A stretch of DNA of 24,893 nt, taken from contig JAPSJU010000007.1 of assembly GCA_031178025.1 (NCBI GenBank), forward strand, positions 1-24,893. The letters run 5' to 3'. Position numbers and translations under genes: made by a program. The stretch is from Agromyces sp. (lineage in GTDB: Bacteria; Actinomycetota; Actinomycetes; Actinomycetales; Microbacteriaceae). Each line of letters starts with the position of its first letter. The stretch's first letter is position 1. This document shows, one piece after another, positions 7,530 to 15,379 of the stretch. The notes below the pieces were generated by a model. That model searched no databases. It saw only the letters and a program-made list of their open reading frames with translations, and was not told the DNA's origin.

Positions 7530-8936
7530 TCAGGCGGGCGTCGCGCGCGCCGCGGCGGCGGCGTACCGTACACGGATCCCCGGCCTCGTGTCCGGCTCGA
7601 GGGATCGAGCCACGGCAACGGGCCATGTCGGCCGCGCGCCGCCCAGCACCCACGCCGCCTGCCGCGCCGCGCCGTCCGCCACGTACTCGCCCGGCTCCGG
7701 CACGACGACGGGCACGTCGAACACCTGCGCCGCGACCGCCTGCACGGCGGGGTTCTGGGCGGCCCCGCCGATGAGCAGCAGGCGCCCGGCCTCCACGCCC
7801 TGGCCGCGCACGGCGTCGAGGCCGTCCGCGAGCCCGCACAGCATGCCCTCGATGGCGGCACGGGCGATCGAGGGCCGGGTGGTGTTCGCGAGCGTGAGCC
7901 CCGAGAGCGAGGCGGTCGCGTCGGGCAGGTTCGGTGTGCGCTCGCCCTCGAAGTACGGCACGAGCACGGCTCCCGCGGCACCCGGCGCCGCGGCGAGCGC
8001 CAGTCGACCCAGCTCGCCGTGGTCGACGCCGAGCAGGCCGGCGACCGCATCGAGCACGCGGGCGGCGTTGAGCGTCGCGACGAGCGGCAGAAAGCGTCCG
8101 GTGGCGTCGGCGAATCCGGCGACGGTGCCCGACACGTCGGCGATGGGTGCATCCGTGACGGCGAACACCGTGCCGCTCGTGCCGATCGAGACGACGACGT
8201 CGCCGGATGCCGCGTCGAGCCCGAGCGCCGCCGCGGCATTGTCTCCCGCCCCGGCCCCGACGAGGATGCCGTCGGGGGTGCGGCCCGCGGCGTCCGCCGG
8301 CCCGAGCACCCGAGGAAGGATCGCGTCGTGCCCGAGCGCCCGCACGAACAGCTCGCGGTCGTAGCCGTCGGTGCCCCAGTAGGCGGTGCCGGAGGCGTCC
8401 GAGCGATCGGTCGTGAGCGCGTCGAGCACCGGCCCGAGCGGCGATTCGCCGACGGGTCCGTACCCTCGGAGCCGCCAGGTGAGCCAGTCGTGGGGGAGCG
8501 CGACGGCCGCGACGCGCGAGGCGTGCTCGGGCTCGGCGTCGCGAAGCCAGCGCAGTTTCGTCGCCGTGAACGACGCCACGGGGACGACGCCCGTGCGCGC
8601 CGCGTACGCGGAGGCGCCCACCTCGTCGATGAGCTGCCGTGCGGCGCGCGCCGAGCGCGTGTCGTTCCACAGCAGCGCGGGGCGGATGACCCGGCCGTCC
8701 TCGTCGAGCACGACCATGCCGTGCTGCTGTCCGCCGATCGAGATGGCCTCGACCCCGTCGAGTCCGCCCGCCTCGGCGAAGGCCTGCAGCAGTGCGCCCC
8801 ACCAGGCAGCGGGATCGACCTCGGTGCCGTCGGGGTGGGTCGCCCGACCGGAGCGGACGAGCGCCCCGGTCGCGGCATCCCGGATCACGACCTTGCACGA
8901 CTGCGTCGACGAGTCGACGCCGGCGACGAGCGGCAT
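7530..8936 (-). CDS. xylB: xylulokinase
   Basis: Phosphorylates D-xylulose to xylulose 5-phosphate for the pentose phosphate pathway. A 468-residue FGGY carbohydrate kinase in two domains. The N-terminal phosphate-binding loop is GVDSSTQSCKVV (6-17). GGQQHGMVVLDEDG (68-81) and LLWNDTRS (88-95) are typical of xylulokinases. The catalytic base is Asp232 in GAGAGDNAAAA. The adenosine motif VVVSIGTSGTVF follows at 247-258. The C-terminal domain includes GRLLLIGGAAQNPAVQ. The ATG at 8936 lies 9 bases after the xylA stop, so the two genes are one transcription unit. The ribosome site is weak (a GGCGG-like stretch directly upstream), and coupling to xylA translation is likely. Length and motifs are normal. 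Confidence 0.95.
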   Translation of the reverse strand: MPLVAGVDSSTQSCKVVIRDAATGALVRSGRATHPDGTEVDPAAWWGALLQAFAEAGGLDGVEAISIGGQQHGMVVLDEDGRVIRPALLWNDTRSARAARQLIDEVGASAYAARTGVVPVASFTATKLRWLRDAEPEHASRVAAVALPHDWLTWRLRGYGPVGESPLGPVLDALTTDRSDASGTAYWGTDGYDRELFVRALGHDAILPRVLGPADAAGRTPDGILVGAGAGDNAAAALGLDAASGDVVVSIGTSGTVFAVTDAPIADVSGTVAGFADATGRFLPLVATLNAARVLDAVAGLLGVDHGELGRLALAAAPGAAGAVLVPYFEGERTPNLPDATASLSGLTLANTTRPSIARAAIEGMLCGLADGLDAVRGQGVEAGRLLLIGGAAQNPAVQAVAAQVFDVPVVVPEPGEYVADGAARQAAWVLGGARPTWPVAVARSLEPDTRPGIRVRYAAAAARATPA

Positions 8937-8945
8937 CCGCCGGCC

Positions 8946-10136
8946 CTAGCCGCGCGCGCCGAGCAGGTGCTCCGTGGCGAGCTGTTGCAGGCGCACGAAG
9001 CCGAATCCCTTGCCGCCGAGGTACGCGTCCGTGTCGAAGTCCTCGAAGGCGGCGCGATCGGCGAGCAGGTCGTCGTACGACTCGCCGTCGCCCAGGGTGG
9101 GCTGCGCGAGCTCGAACACCTTGGCGGCCTCGAGCGCCTCCTGCACCTCGGGGTCGGCACGGAACGCCGCGGCGCGCTCCTTCAGCAGGAGGTAGGTGCG
9201 CATGTTCGCCGCTGCCGAGTCCCAGACGCCCGTCTCGTCCTCGGTGCGCGACGGCTTGTAGTCGAAGTGGCGCGGCCCCGTGTAGCTCTGGCCGCCGCCG
9301 ACCCCGCCGTTCTCGAGCAGGTCGACGAGCGCGAACGCGTTGTGCAGGTCACCGTGCCCGAACACGAGGTCCTGGTCGTACTTGATGCCGCGCTGGCCGT
9401 TGAGGTCGATGTGGAAGAGCTTGTCGTGGTACAGCGCCTGTGCGATGCCGGCGGCGAAGTTCAGGCCCGCCATCTGCTCGTGGCCCACCTCGGGGTTGAG
9501 CCCGACGAGTTCGGGGCGCTCGAGCGACTCGATGAAGGCGAGGGCGTGGCCGACCGTCGGCAGCAGGATGTCGCCGCGAGGCTCGTTGGGCTTGGGCTCG
9601 ATCGCGAAGCGCAGGTCGTACCCCTTGTCGGTGACGTAGTCGCCGAGGAGGTTCACGGCCTCGCGGTACCGCTCGAGCGCCTGGCGGATGTCCTTCGCCG
9701 CGTCGTACTCGGCGCCCTCGCGGCCGCCCCACATGACGAAGGTCTTCGCCCCGAGCTCGGCGGCGAGGTCGATGTTGCGCAGCACCTTGCGGAGCGCGAA
9801 GCGGCGCACCTGCCGGTCGTTCGACGTGAAGCCGCCGTCCTTGAACACCGGGGCGCTGAAGAGGTTCGTCGTCACCATCGGCACGACGATCCCGGTGGCC
9901 TCGAGGGCGCCCTTGAGGCGGTCGATCTGCCGCTGACGCTCGGCGTCGCTCGATCCGAACGCGAAGAGGTCGTCGTCGTGGAAGGTGAGGCCGTAGGCGC
10001 CGAGTTCGTCGAGCTTCTCGACGACGTGCACGACATCGAGCGCGTCGCGGGTCGGTCCGCCGAAGGGGTCGGTGCCGTTGTAGCCCACGGTCCAGAGGCC
10101 GAAGGAGAACTGGTCGTCACGGGTGGGGGTGGGCAT
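8946..10136 (-). CDS. xylA: xylose isomerase (class I, actinobacterial type)
   Basis: Interconverts D-xylose and D-xylulose using two divalent metals. At 396 residues it matches the Streptomyces/Actinoplanes class I type. Active-site residues are in place: His53 in TFHDDDL, Glu180 and Lys182 in IEPKPNEPRGD, Glu216 and His219 in NPEVGHEQMAG, and Asp244, Asp254 and Asp256 in HIDLNGQRGIKYDQD. I choose the ATG at 10136 because AGGAG lies four bases upstream and the homologous N-terminus (DDQFSFGLWTVG) follows directly. An in-frame ATG at 10151 would add only five residues. First gene of the xylA-xylB-GH10 unit, divergent from a LacI-family regulator with a palindrome between them, so xylose-responsive repression is likely. 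Confidence 0.96.
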   Translation of the reverse strand: MPTPTRDDQFSFGLWTVGYNGTDPFGGPTRDALDVVHVVEKLDELGAYGLTFHDDDLFAFGSSDAERQRQIDRLKGALEATGIVVPMVTTNLFSAPVFKDGGFTSNDRQVRRFALRKVLRNIDLAAELGAKTFVMWGGREGAEYDAAKDIRQALERYREAVNLLGDYVTDKGYDLRFAIEPKPNEPRGDILLPTVGHALAFIESLERPELVGLNPEVGHEQMAGLNFAAGIAQALYHDKLFHIDLNGQRGIKYDQDLVFGHGDLHNAFALVDLLENGGVGGGQSYTGPRHFDYKPSRTEDETGVWDSAAANMRTYLLLKERAAAFRADPEVQEALEAAKVFELAQPTLGDGESYDDLLADRAAFEDFDTDAYLGGKGFGFVRLQQLATEHLLGARG

Positions 10137-10163
10137 GGTGCTCCTGCTCATCGGCGAACAAAT

Positions 10164-10178
10164 GTTGTGAATGACAAC
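10164..10178. promoter_or_regulatory. candidate operator between xylA and the LacI-family regulator
   Basis: GTTGT (10164-10168) and ACAAC (10174-10178) are a perfect inverted repeat around a 5-base centre. A further ACAA lies just upstream at 10158-10161, giving ACAA-N3-TTGT-N5-ACAA. A minus-strand -10-like TATAGG at 10183-10178 overlaps its edge, so a bound protein would block xylA transcription. The half-sites recall TTGT...ACAA of the lac operator, but there is no central CG. Likely target of the divergent regulator. Confidence 0.5.
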
Positions 10179-10209
10179 CTATACCATGTCGGACGTCGCC
10201 GCCAGTCGA

Positions 10210-10215
10210 TACTTT
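10210..10215 (+). promoter_or_regulatory. possible -10 box for leaderless transcription of the LacI-family gene
   Basis: TACTTT ends 7 bases before the ATG at 10223. No Shine-Dalgarno precedes any of the three candidate ATG codons (10223, 10226, 10235). This suggests that transcription begins at or near the start codon. No clear -35 box is visible. Confidence 0.3.
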
Positions 10216-10222
10216 CGGGCAT

Positions 10223-11263
10223 ATGATGCGAAACATGGACACGGACGCCGTCGACGAACGCGTGACCCTCGCACGCGTGGCCGAGGAGGCGGGCGTCTCC
10301 CTGTCGACCATCTCCAAGGTGCTGAACGGACGCGCGGATGTCGCGGCCGCCACCAGATCGCGCGTCGAGGCGCTGCTCGCCCAGCGCGGCTACGTGCGAC
10401 GCGGCGGGCGGAGCGAGGCGCACGGCGAGCTCATCGAACTCGTCTTCCACGAGCTCGACGCCATCTGGTCGATGGAGCTCATCGACGGTGTCGAGTCGGT
10501 CGCGAAGGCGCACGGCCTCAGCGTCGTCCTCACCGTGAGCGGCAGCCGGCATTCGCCCGACCCCGACTGGATCGAGGGCGTGATGCGACGTCGACCGGTC
10601 GGCGTCGTGCTCGTGTTCTCCGAGCTGGCGCCCGAGTACCGGGAGCGGCTGCGTTCGCGCGCCATCCCGTTCGTGATCGTGGACCCGGCCGGCGATCCGT
10701 CGCCTGACGTGCCGTCCGTCGGATCCGCCAACTGGTCGGGCGGGCTCGCGGCCACGAGGCACCTCATCGAGCTGGGCCATCGCGACATCGCCGCGATCAC
10801 CGGTCCCGAGGACATGATGTGCTCGCTCGCGCGACTCGACGGCTATCGCTCGGCGATGGGATCGGCCGGACTGCCGATCCGCGAGGAGTGGATCCGCTTC
10901 GGCGACTTCCACGTCGACGGCGGCCGTGATCGCGCGAGGGAGATCCTGTCCGCGGACGACCGTCCCACGGCGATCTTCGCGGGCAGCGACCTGCAGGCCC
11001 TCGGCACGCTCGAGGCGGCCCGGGAGTGCGGCGTGCGCGTGCCGGAGGATCTCTCGGTCGTCGGCTACGACGACATCCCGCTCTCACGCTGGATGCGACT
11101 GACGACCGTCCATCAACCCCTCCGACGCATGGGGGAGGAGGCGGCGCGGCTCGCGATCCGCCTGGCTCGGGAGCCGTCGAGCGGGACTCCGCGGATGGAT
11201 CTCGCCACGAGCCTCGTCGTTCGCGAGACCACCGCACCTCCGGCGGCCGCGATCCGCTCCTGA
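10223..11263 (+). CDS. LacI-family transcriptional regulator, likely xylose-operon repressor
   Basis: DNA-binding repressor with a sugar-sensing domain. The N-terminal LacI helix-turn-helix and hinge helix are clear: VTLARVAEEAGVSLSTISKVLNGRADV, then SRVEALLAQRGY. The rest (about 65-340) is a periplasmic-binding-protein-like sensor with typical patterns such as FVIVDPAGD, ATRHLIELGHRDIAAITGP, PTAIFAGSDLQALGTL and VPEDLSVVGYDDIPLSRWM. Starts at 10223, 10226 or 10235 are all possible (346, 345 or 342 residues). None has a ribosome site, and a leaderless message is likely. It is divergent from xylA with a palindrome at 10164-10178, so it is most simply a local repressor of xylA-xylB-GH10. Whether it also binds the different palindromes at 177 and 2204 is unknown. 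Confidence 0.93.
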   Translation: MMRNMDTDAVDERVTLARVAEEAGVSLSTISKVLNGRADVAAATRSRVEALLAQRGYVRRGGRSEAHGELIELVFHELDAIWSMELIDGVESVAKAHGLSVVLTVSGSRHSPDPDWIEGVMRRRPVGVVLVFSELAPEYRERLRSRAIPFVIVDPAGDPSPDVPSVGSANWSGGLAATRHLIELGHRDIAAITGPEDMMCSLARLDGYRSAMGSAGLPIREEWIRFGDFHVDGGRDRAREILSADDRPTAIFAGSDLQALGTLEAARECGVRVPEDLSVVGYDDIPLSRWMRLTTVHQPLRRMGEEAARLAIRLAREPSSGTPRMDLATSLVVRETTAPPAAAIRS

Positions 11264-11268
11264 CCTGC

Positions 11269-11308
11269 GAGGGGGCCGCGGGTGGCTCGCCGCCACCCGC
11301 AGCCCCTC
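11269..11308. terminator. strong two-way hairpin terminator
   Basis: GCGGGTGGC (11278-11286) pairs perfectly with GCCACCCGC (11292-11300) around a 5-base loop. The outer arms GAGGGG (11269-11274) and CCCCTC (11303-11308) also pair, for 15 bp in total with a small internal loop. It starts 6 bases after the LacI-gene stop and ends 10 bases before the stop of the convergent xylanase gene, so it can serve both strands. No T-tract. Confidence 0.75.
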
Positions 11309-11317
11309 ACCAGCCGA

Positions 11318-14300
11318 TCAGCGCGTGCCCGGCCTCGGCACCACGAGCGGGTCCGACAGCGCGACCACCGGGTCGAATCCGTCGGCCGTCGCCGTGACCT
11401 CGAGCGTCAGGGTACGGCCCATGTCGAGGCCCTTCACGCGGTAGTCGGCGCCGGTCGCGTTCGCGATCGGCTCACCGTCGCGCAGCCAGCGGTACGAGAA
11501 CCCGAGCCCGTCGAGGCTCCACTCACCGGCGGAGCCCGCGAGCAGACGCCCGGGGCGCGGCGTCCCCGAGATCGACGGTGCGACGGCGTTGACCGGTCCG
11601 GCCTGGCCGACGAGCTCGCCGACACCCCAGCGGGCGGTCGACTGGTAGCCGGCGCCGGTCGGGTCCGCCCAGTTGCGGATCGACGTGCGCTGCCCGCCCG
11701 AGGCGTCGTTCACCTGGAAGTCGAGGCCGTGGAACGACCCGAGCGCCGCGGCGTCGCCGAGGTCGACGGAGATCTCGACGAGGTACCCGTCGGCCGTCAG
11801 CGTCGTCGCGGTGTCGACCCGTGCATCCTGGAACGCCTCGTCGCCCGTGCCGAACGACACGGCGTTGGTGGCGCTGACGCGGATCTGGGAGTCCTCGTAG
11901 CGGTAGGAGCCGTTCTTCGCGTTGCCGGGGTCGACGTAGAGCTCCACCGAGTCCTGGATCCACGGGTCGGAGCCCGAGACATCCACGACCGGATCGGCGA
12001 CCTCGAAGAGCGCGTAGAGCGTGTCGCCCTTCCAGAGCGTCCGCACCTCCGCGGTCGCCCCCTCGGCGCCGAGCACCGCCGTGTCGGTCGTCACCGTGTT
12101 CGCCTGCGCCCACGCGGCATCGATCGACCCGTCGACGACGGGCGATCCTGGCGCCTCGACGACCTCCACGAACGACAGCGGCTCCACGAGCGTCAGCGTG
12201 CCGAGGACCCCCGGCGCGTTCCATGCGGCGACGACGCCGCCGTCCGGCCCGTCGACGACCCGCACGTCGAAGGCGAGCGTGCCGCCCTCTGCCGCGCCCG
12301 ACAGCGGCAGGTGCGCGACGACGTCGTATCCGCCGTCTCGCTCGGTGACCACCGCCGGCACCTCGCCCGTGCCGGTCCGAGCCACCGAGAAGGTCTCGTC
12401 GCCGAGCGCGAGCTCGACGCCGTCGCCGCTCCCCGCGTCGGCGTCATCCACCGAGACGAACACCGTGAGGTGGTCGCTCGCCCAGCGCAGCTGGAACCGG
12501 GCCACGCCCTCGACCTGGTGCAGCGGCAGCCGCTCCCACTCGGGTGAGGCGGTCGCGGAACCGTCGAGCGTCACGTCGCCCGCGAAGACGTTCGCGGTGC
12601 GCAGCGGGGCAGGCAGGGCGGCATCGACGACGCCGTAGTACGCGGGCTTCGCCCGGTACTGGTCGTCGAAGACGAGCGGCGCACCGGATCCGGCCCGCCA
12701 GCTGCGCCCATCGGTCAGGCCCCACACCGTGACGCAGAACAGCTCGTCGGCGTGCTCGCGGAACACGCGGAACGCATCCCGGTAGTAGTAGCCCTGGTCG
12801 ACGAGCTTCGCCTGCGTCACGGGCGTGCCCGTGGTCACGTCGAGCTCGGTGACCGCCTGGGTGACCGGCAGGTCCTCGAACGCGACGAGCGCCTGCTCGA
12901 GGGCCGACACGGGCATCGCGAGGCTCACGTGGAACTGGTGCCCCACGCCGTCGACCGGCACGCCGCGGGCCAGCAGGCGCTCGACGAGGGCGCGGTACCG
13001 GTCCTGCTTGCCGTCCTGCTCGGTGTTGTAGTCGTTGATGAACAGGGTGATGGGTCGGTCCGCGCCCTCCGCCGCGTAGACCTCGTTGAACGCCTCGTCG
13101 GCATAGGCGAACGCCAGGTCGATGAACTCCTCCCCGAGCACGCGGTACCACTCGCTGCGGCGGAGCCCGTCCGCGAACTCGCCGCCGTCGGAGACGACCT
13201 CGTTGACGACGTCGAAGGCCGTGAGCGGGTTCGTCGCACTGCCGAACGGGCCGTACCCGTCGGCGAGGTACTCCGCCACCGAGAAGATGTGCGTGCGCAT
13301 CCGGTCGCGCAGCACCTGCCTGCCGGCCTCGTCGGCGGCGAGGGGCTGCCCCGCCGCGTCCTGGAAGAAGGACGCCGGGGTCTGGCTGTGCCAGACGAGC
13401 ACGTGTCCGTAGACGCCGAGGTCGTTCTCCTGCGCGAAGTCCATGAGCGCGTCGGCTTCCGCGTTCTGCGTCACGAACCCGCCGGCTGCGTCGTACCACG
13501 CCTCCGGCTTCATGAAGTTCTCGGGCGTGATCTGGTCGAAGTGGCGGAGCAGCAACTCGGATGCCGCGCCGGCGGTCTCGCGGCTGTCGATCGCGACGCC
13601 CACCGGGAAGTCGACCGTCTCGTGGATGGGGGTGAGGTCCTCGATCAGGGGCGGCTCGGGCACGCGCAGCACGACATCGTCGATGAAGAGGTCACTCGTG
13701 TTGCCGACCGCGCCGTTGTCCCAACGGGTCTCGAAGTAGAGCAGCGAGGCATCCGCGTCGGATCCCTGGAAGCTCGCCCGCACCTGCGTCCACCCGTCGT
13801 TCGTGACGCCGTCGAACTGCGCGAGCGTCGCGAAGGTCGTCCCTCCTGCGGTCGTGTTCGCACGACTGAGCCAGACGTCGTCCACGGGCTGCCCGTCCGC
13901 GAAGCGCACCCATGCGGTGAGCTCGTAGGTCACCGCGGGGTCCAGCAGGCCGGTGACGTCGTGGCCGATGCCGTCGCCCTGGCCGGTGCGGTTCGTGACT
14001 GCCGCCGACTGCGCGCCTCCGTGGGCGTACGTGCTCGACACGTCGACCGTCGCCGTGGACGTGCCGCTGCCGGCGCGTACCACCCACCCGTCGAGGCCCG
14101 ACTCGAAGTCGCTCGAGACCACGAGCTCGCCGGGAGCGGGGGGCGTGCCCACCGGGAGGACGAAGCTCCACCCGGCGGCGAGTCGCTCGGCGACGACGGT
14201 CTGCACTGCCGCGAGCGATCCGGAACGGTCGCCCCCGCCGTCGTGCACCAGCACGAGTTCGCCGGGCCTCATCGCCGCCCGCAGGTTGTCCGTGAGCACG

Positions 14301-15361
14301 CCGACGTCCTGCGTCGCCCAGTCGTTGATCGTGTTCACGACCGCGAGCGGTTGCATGCCGAGGGCGACGGCGACGTTCGGCGTCACGCCCCAGCTGCCGT
14401 TCGGCGCACGCCAGAACGGCACCGGATGGTTCGGGTCGCCGAGCGCGGTGCGGATGATCCGGAGGTTCTCGACGAGGTCGGCCTCGACCTGCGCGGCCGT
14501 CCACGACCCCATGTCGGCGTAGCCCGTCGAGTGGTTGCACAGCACGTGCCCCTCGGCGACGATGCGGCGCAGGATGTCGGCGCCGCCCGGAGCGGTGATG
14601 TTCTGCCCGATCACGCAGAAGACGGCCGTGATGTCGTGCGCTGCGAGGAAGTCGAGCAGGGCGGGCGTCGTGCCGGGGTTGGGGCCGTCGTCGAACGTGA
14701 GCGCCGAGACCTGTCCGGTGCCGTCGGCGAGGCTCACCGGAGTCGGCACGGGGTTGATCGCGCCTCCGGGCACGACGTCGGGATCGGGCTCGGTCCCTCC
14801 CTCCGCGGTGATCGTGATCTCGTCGACGAGGAACGACGGGTGCGCGCCGGCGATCGGGGCGGCCTCGAGGTAGACGGTCACGCTCGCGGCATCCGCGGGC
14901 ACGGCGTACGAGCCGCCGACCTGCACCCAGCCATCGGCCGTCGTGGGGATCGAACCGCCGATCCACGTGTACGTGTTCCCCCCGCCGCCGGCCGGAGCGA
15001 CCTCCGCGGTGAAGTGGATGCCGCTCGAGCCGGCCGTGCCGGCCGGCAGCTTCACCCAGGCCGAGAACGTGGCGGACGCACCGGGCGAGAGCAGGGCGAG
15101 CGCGTTGGCCTGGGTGCCCTGCCAGTCGGCGGTGCGTCCCGTGACGGCGAGGCTCCTCGTGCCCTGGTGGGCCTCGGCGTCGGTGACGGCGAGTGTCACT
15201 CCGCCGCGTGGGCCCCAGGGGCCGGTGGTGCCGTCTTCGAAGTCGACGGTGCTGACCGTGACGGGCTCCGCCCAGGCGGCGGGGGTGATGCCGACCGTCA
15301 GGGCGGCGACGGCCGCCGCCGTGACGAGCCCGAGTCTTCCGAGAATGCTGCGTCGTTGCAT
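11318..15361 (-). CDS. secreted multidomain xylanase: CBM - CE4 deacetylase - CBM - GH10 - CBM9
   Basis: A 1347-residue exported enzyme predicted to deacetylate and cut xylan. Signal peptide about 1-31, ending AWA. A carbohydrate-binding module (CBM4/9-like) at about 35-187. A CE4 polysaccharide deacetylase at about 215-403, with metal and catalytic motifs TFDDGPN (Asp224, Asp225), HSTGY (His277), RAPNGSW, INDW and LVLVHDGGG (His373). A second CBM4/9-like module at about 411-566. GH10 at about 575-917, with acid/base Glu721 in FDVVNE, nucleophile Glu839 in VTELDV, GHVLVWH and WGLTDGRSW. A diverged beta module lies at about 920-1060, a CBM9-type module at about 1065-1252, and an actinobacterial Ig-like repeat at about 1256-1341. 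No LPxTG anchor. AAGGAG lies 8 bases before the ATG, and the gene is 18 bases behind GH3 as the last gene of its operon. The second CE4 metal histidine position is Tyr281. Confidence 0.93.
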   Translation of the reverse strand: MQRRSILGRLGLVTAAAVAALTVGITPAAWAEPVTVSTVDFEDGTTGPWGPRGGVTLAVTDAEAHQGTRSLAVTGRTADWQGTQANALALLSPGASATFSAWVKLPAGTAGSSGIHFTAEVAPAGGGGNTYTWIGGSIPTTADGWVQVGGSYAVPADAASVTVYLEAAPIAGAHPSFLVDEITITAEGGTEPDPDVVPGGAINPVPTPVSLADGTGQVSALTFDDGPNPGTTPALLDFLAAHDITAVFCVIGQNITAPGGADILRRIVAEGHVLCNHSTGYADMGSWTAAQVEADLVENLRIIRTALGDPNHPVPFWRAPNGSWGVTPNVAVALGMQPLAVVNTINDWATQDVGVLTDNLRAAMRPGELVLVHDGGGDRSGSLAAVQTVVAERLAAGWSFVLPVGTPPAPGELVVSSDFESGLDGWVVRAGSGTSTATVDVSSTYAHGGAQSAAVTNRTGQGDGIGHDVTGLLDPAVTYELTAWVRFADGQPVDDVWLSRANTTAGGTTFATLAQFDGVTNDGWTQVRASFQGSDADASLLYFETRWDNGAVGNTSDLFIDDVVLRVPEPPLIEDLTPIHETVDFPVGVAIDSRETAGAASELLLRHFDQITPENFMKPEAWYDAAGGFVTQNAEADALMDFAQENDLGVYGHVLVWHSQTPASFFQDAAGQPLAADEAGRQVLRDRMRTHIFSVAEYLADGYGPFGSATNPLTAFDVVNEVVSDGGEFADGLRRSEWYRVLGEEFIDLAFAYADEAFNEVYAAEGADRPITLFINDYNTEQDGKQDRYRALVERLLARGVPVDGVGHQFHVSLAMPVSALEQALVAFEDLPVTQAVTELDVTTGTPVTQAKLVDQGYYYRDAFRVFREHADELFCVTVWGLTDGRSWRAGSGAPLVFDDQYRAKPAYYGVVDAALPAPLRTANVFAGDVTLDGSATASPEWERLPLHQVEGVARFQLRWASDHLTVFVSVDDADAGSGDGVELALGDETFSVARTGTGEVPAVVTERDGGYDVVAHLPLSGAAEGGTLAFDVRVVDGPDGGVVAAWNAPGVLGTLTLVEPLSFVEVVEAPGSPVVDGSIDAAWAQANTVTTDTAVLGAEGATAEVRTLWKGDTLYALFEVADPVVDVSGSDPWIQDSVELYVDPGNAKNGSYRYEDSQIRVSATNAVSFGTGDEAFQDARVDTATTLTADGYLVEISVDLGDAAALGSFHGLDFQVNDASGGQRTSIRNWADPTGAGYQSTARWGVGELVGQAGPVNAVAPSISGTPRPGRLLAGSAGEWSLDGLGFSYRWLRDGEPIANATGADYRVKGLDMGRTLTLEVTATADGFDPVVALSDPLVVPRPGTR

Positions 15362-15379
15362 GCGTTGCGCTCCTTCGCG

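Noticed and set aside
7402..8898. Upstream extension of the GH10 frame by about 500 codons on the minus strand
   Set aside because: This part overlaps xylB in another frame, is Arg-rich and has no homology. AAGGAG and the ATG at 7401 give a normal GH10 start.
7500..10226. A 908-codon open frame on the plus strand
   Set aside because: Antisense to xylB and xylA, which have complete catalytic motifs and normal lengths.
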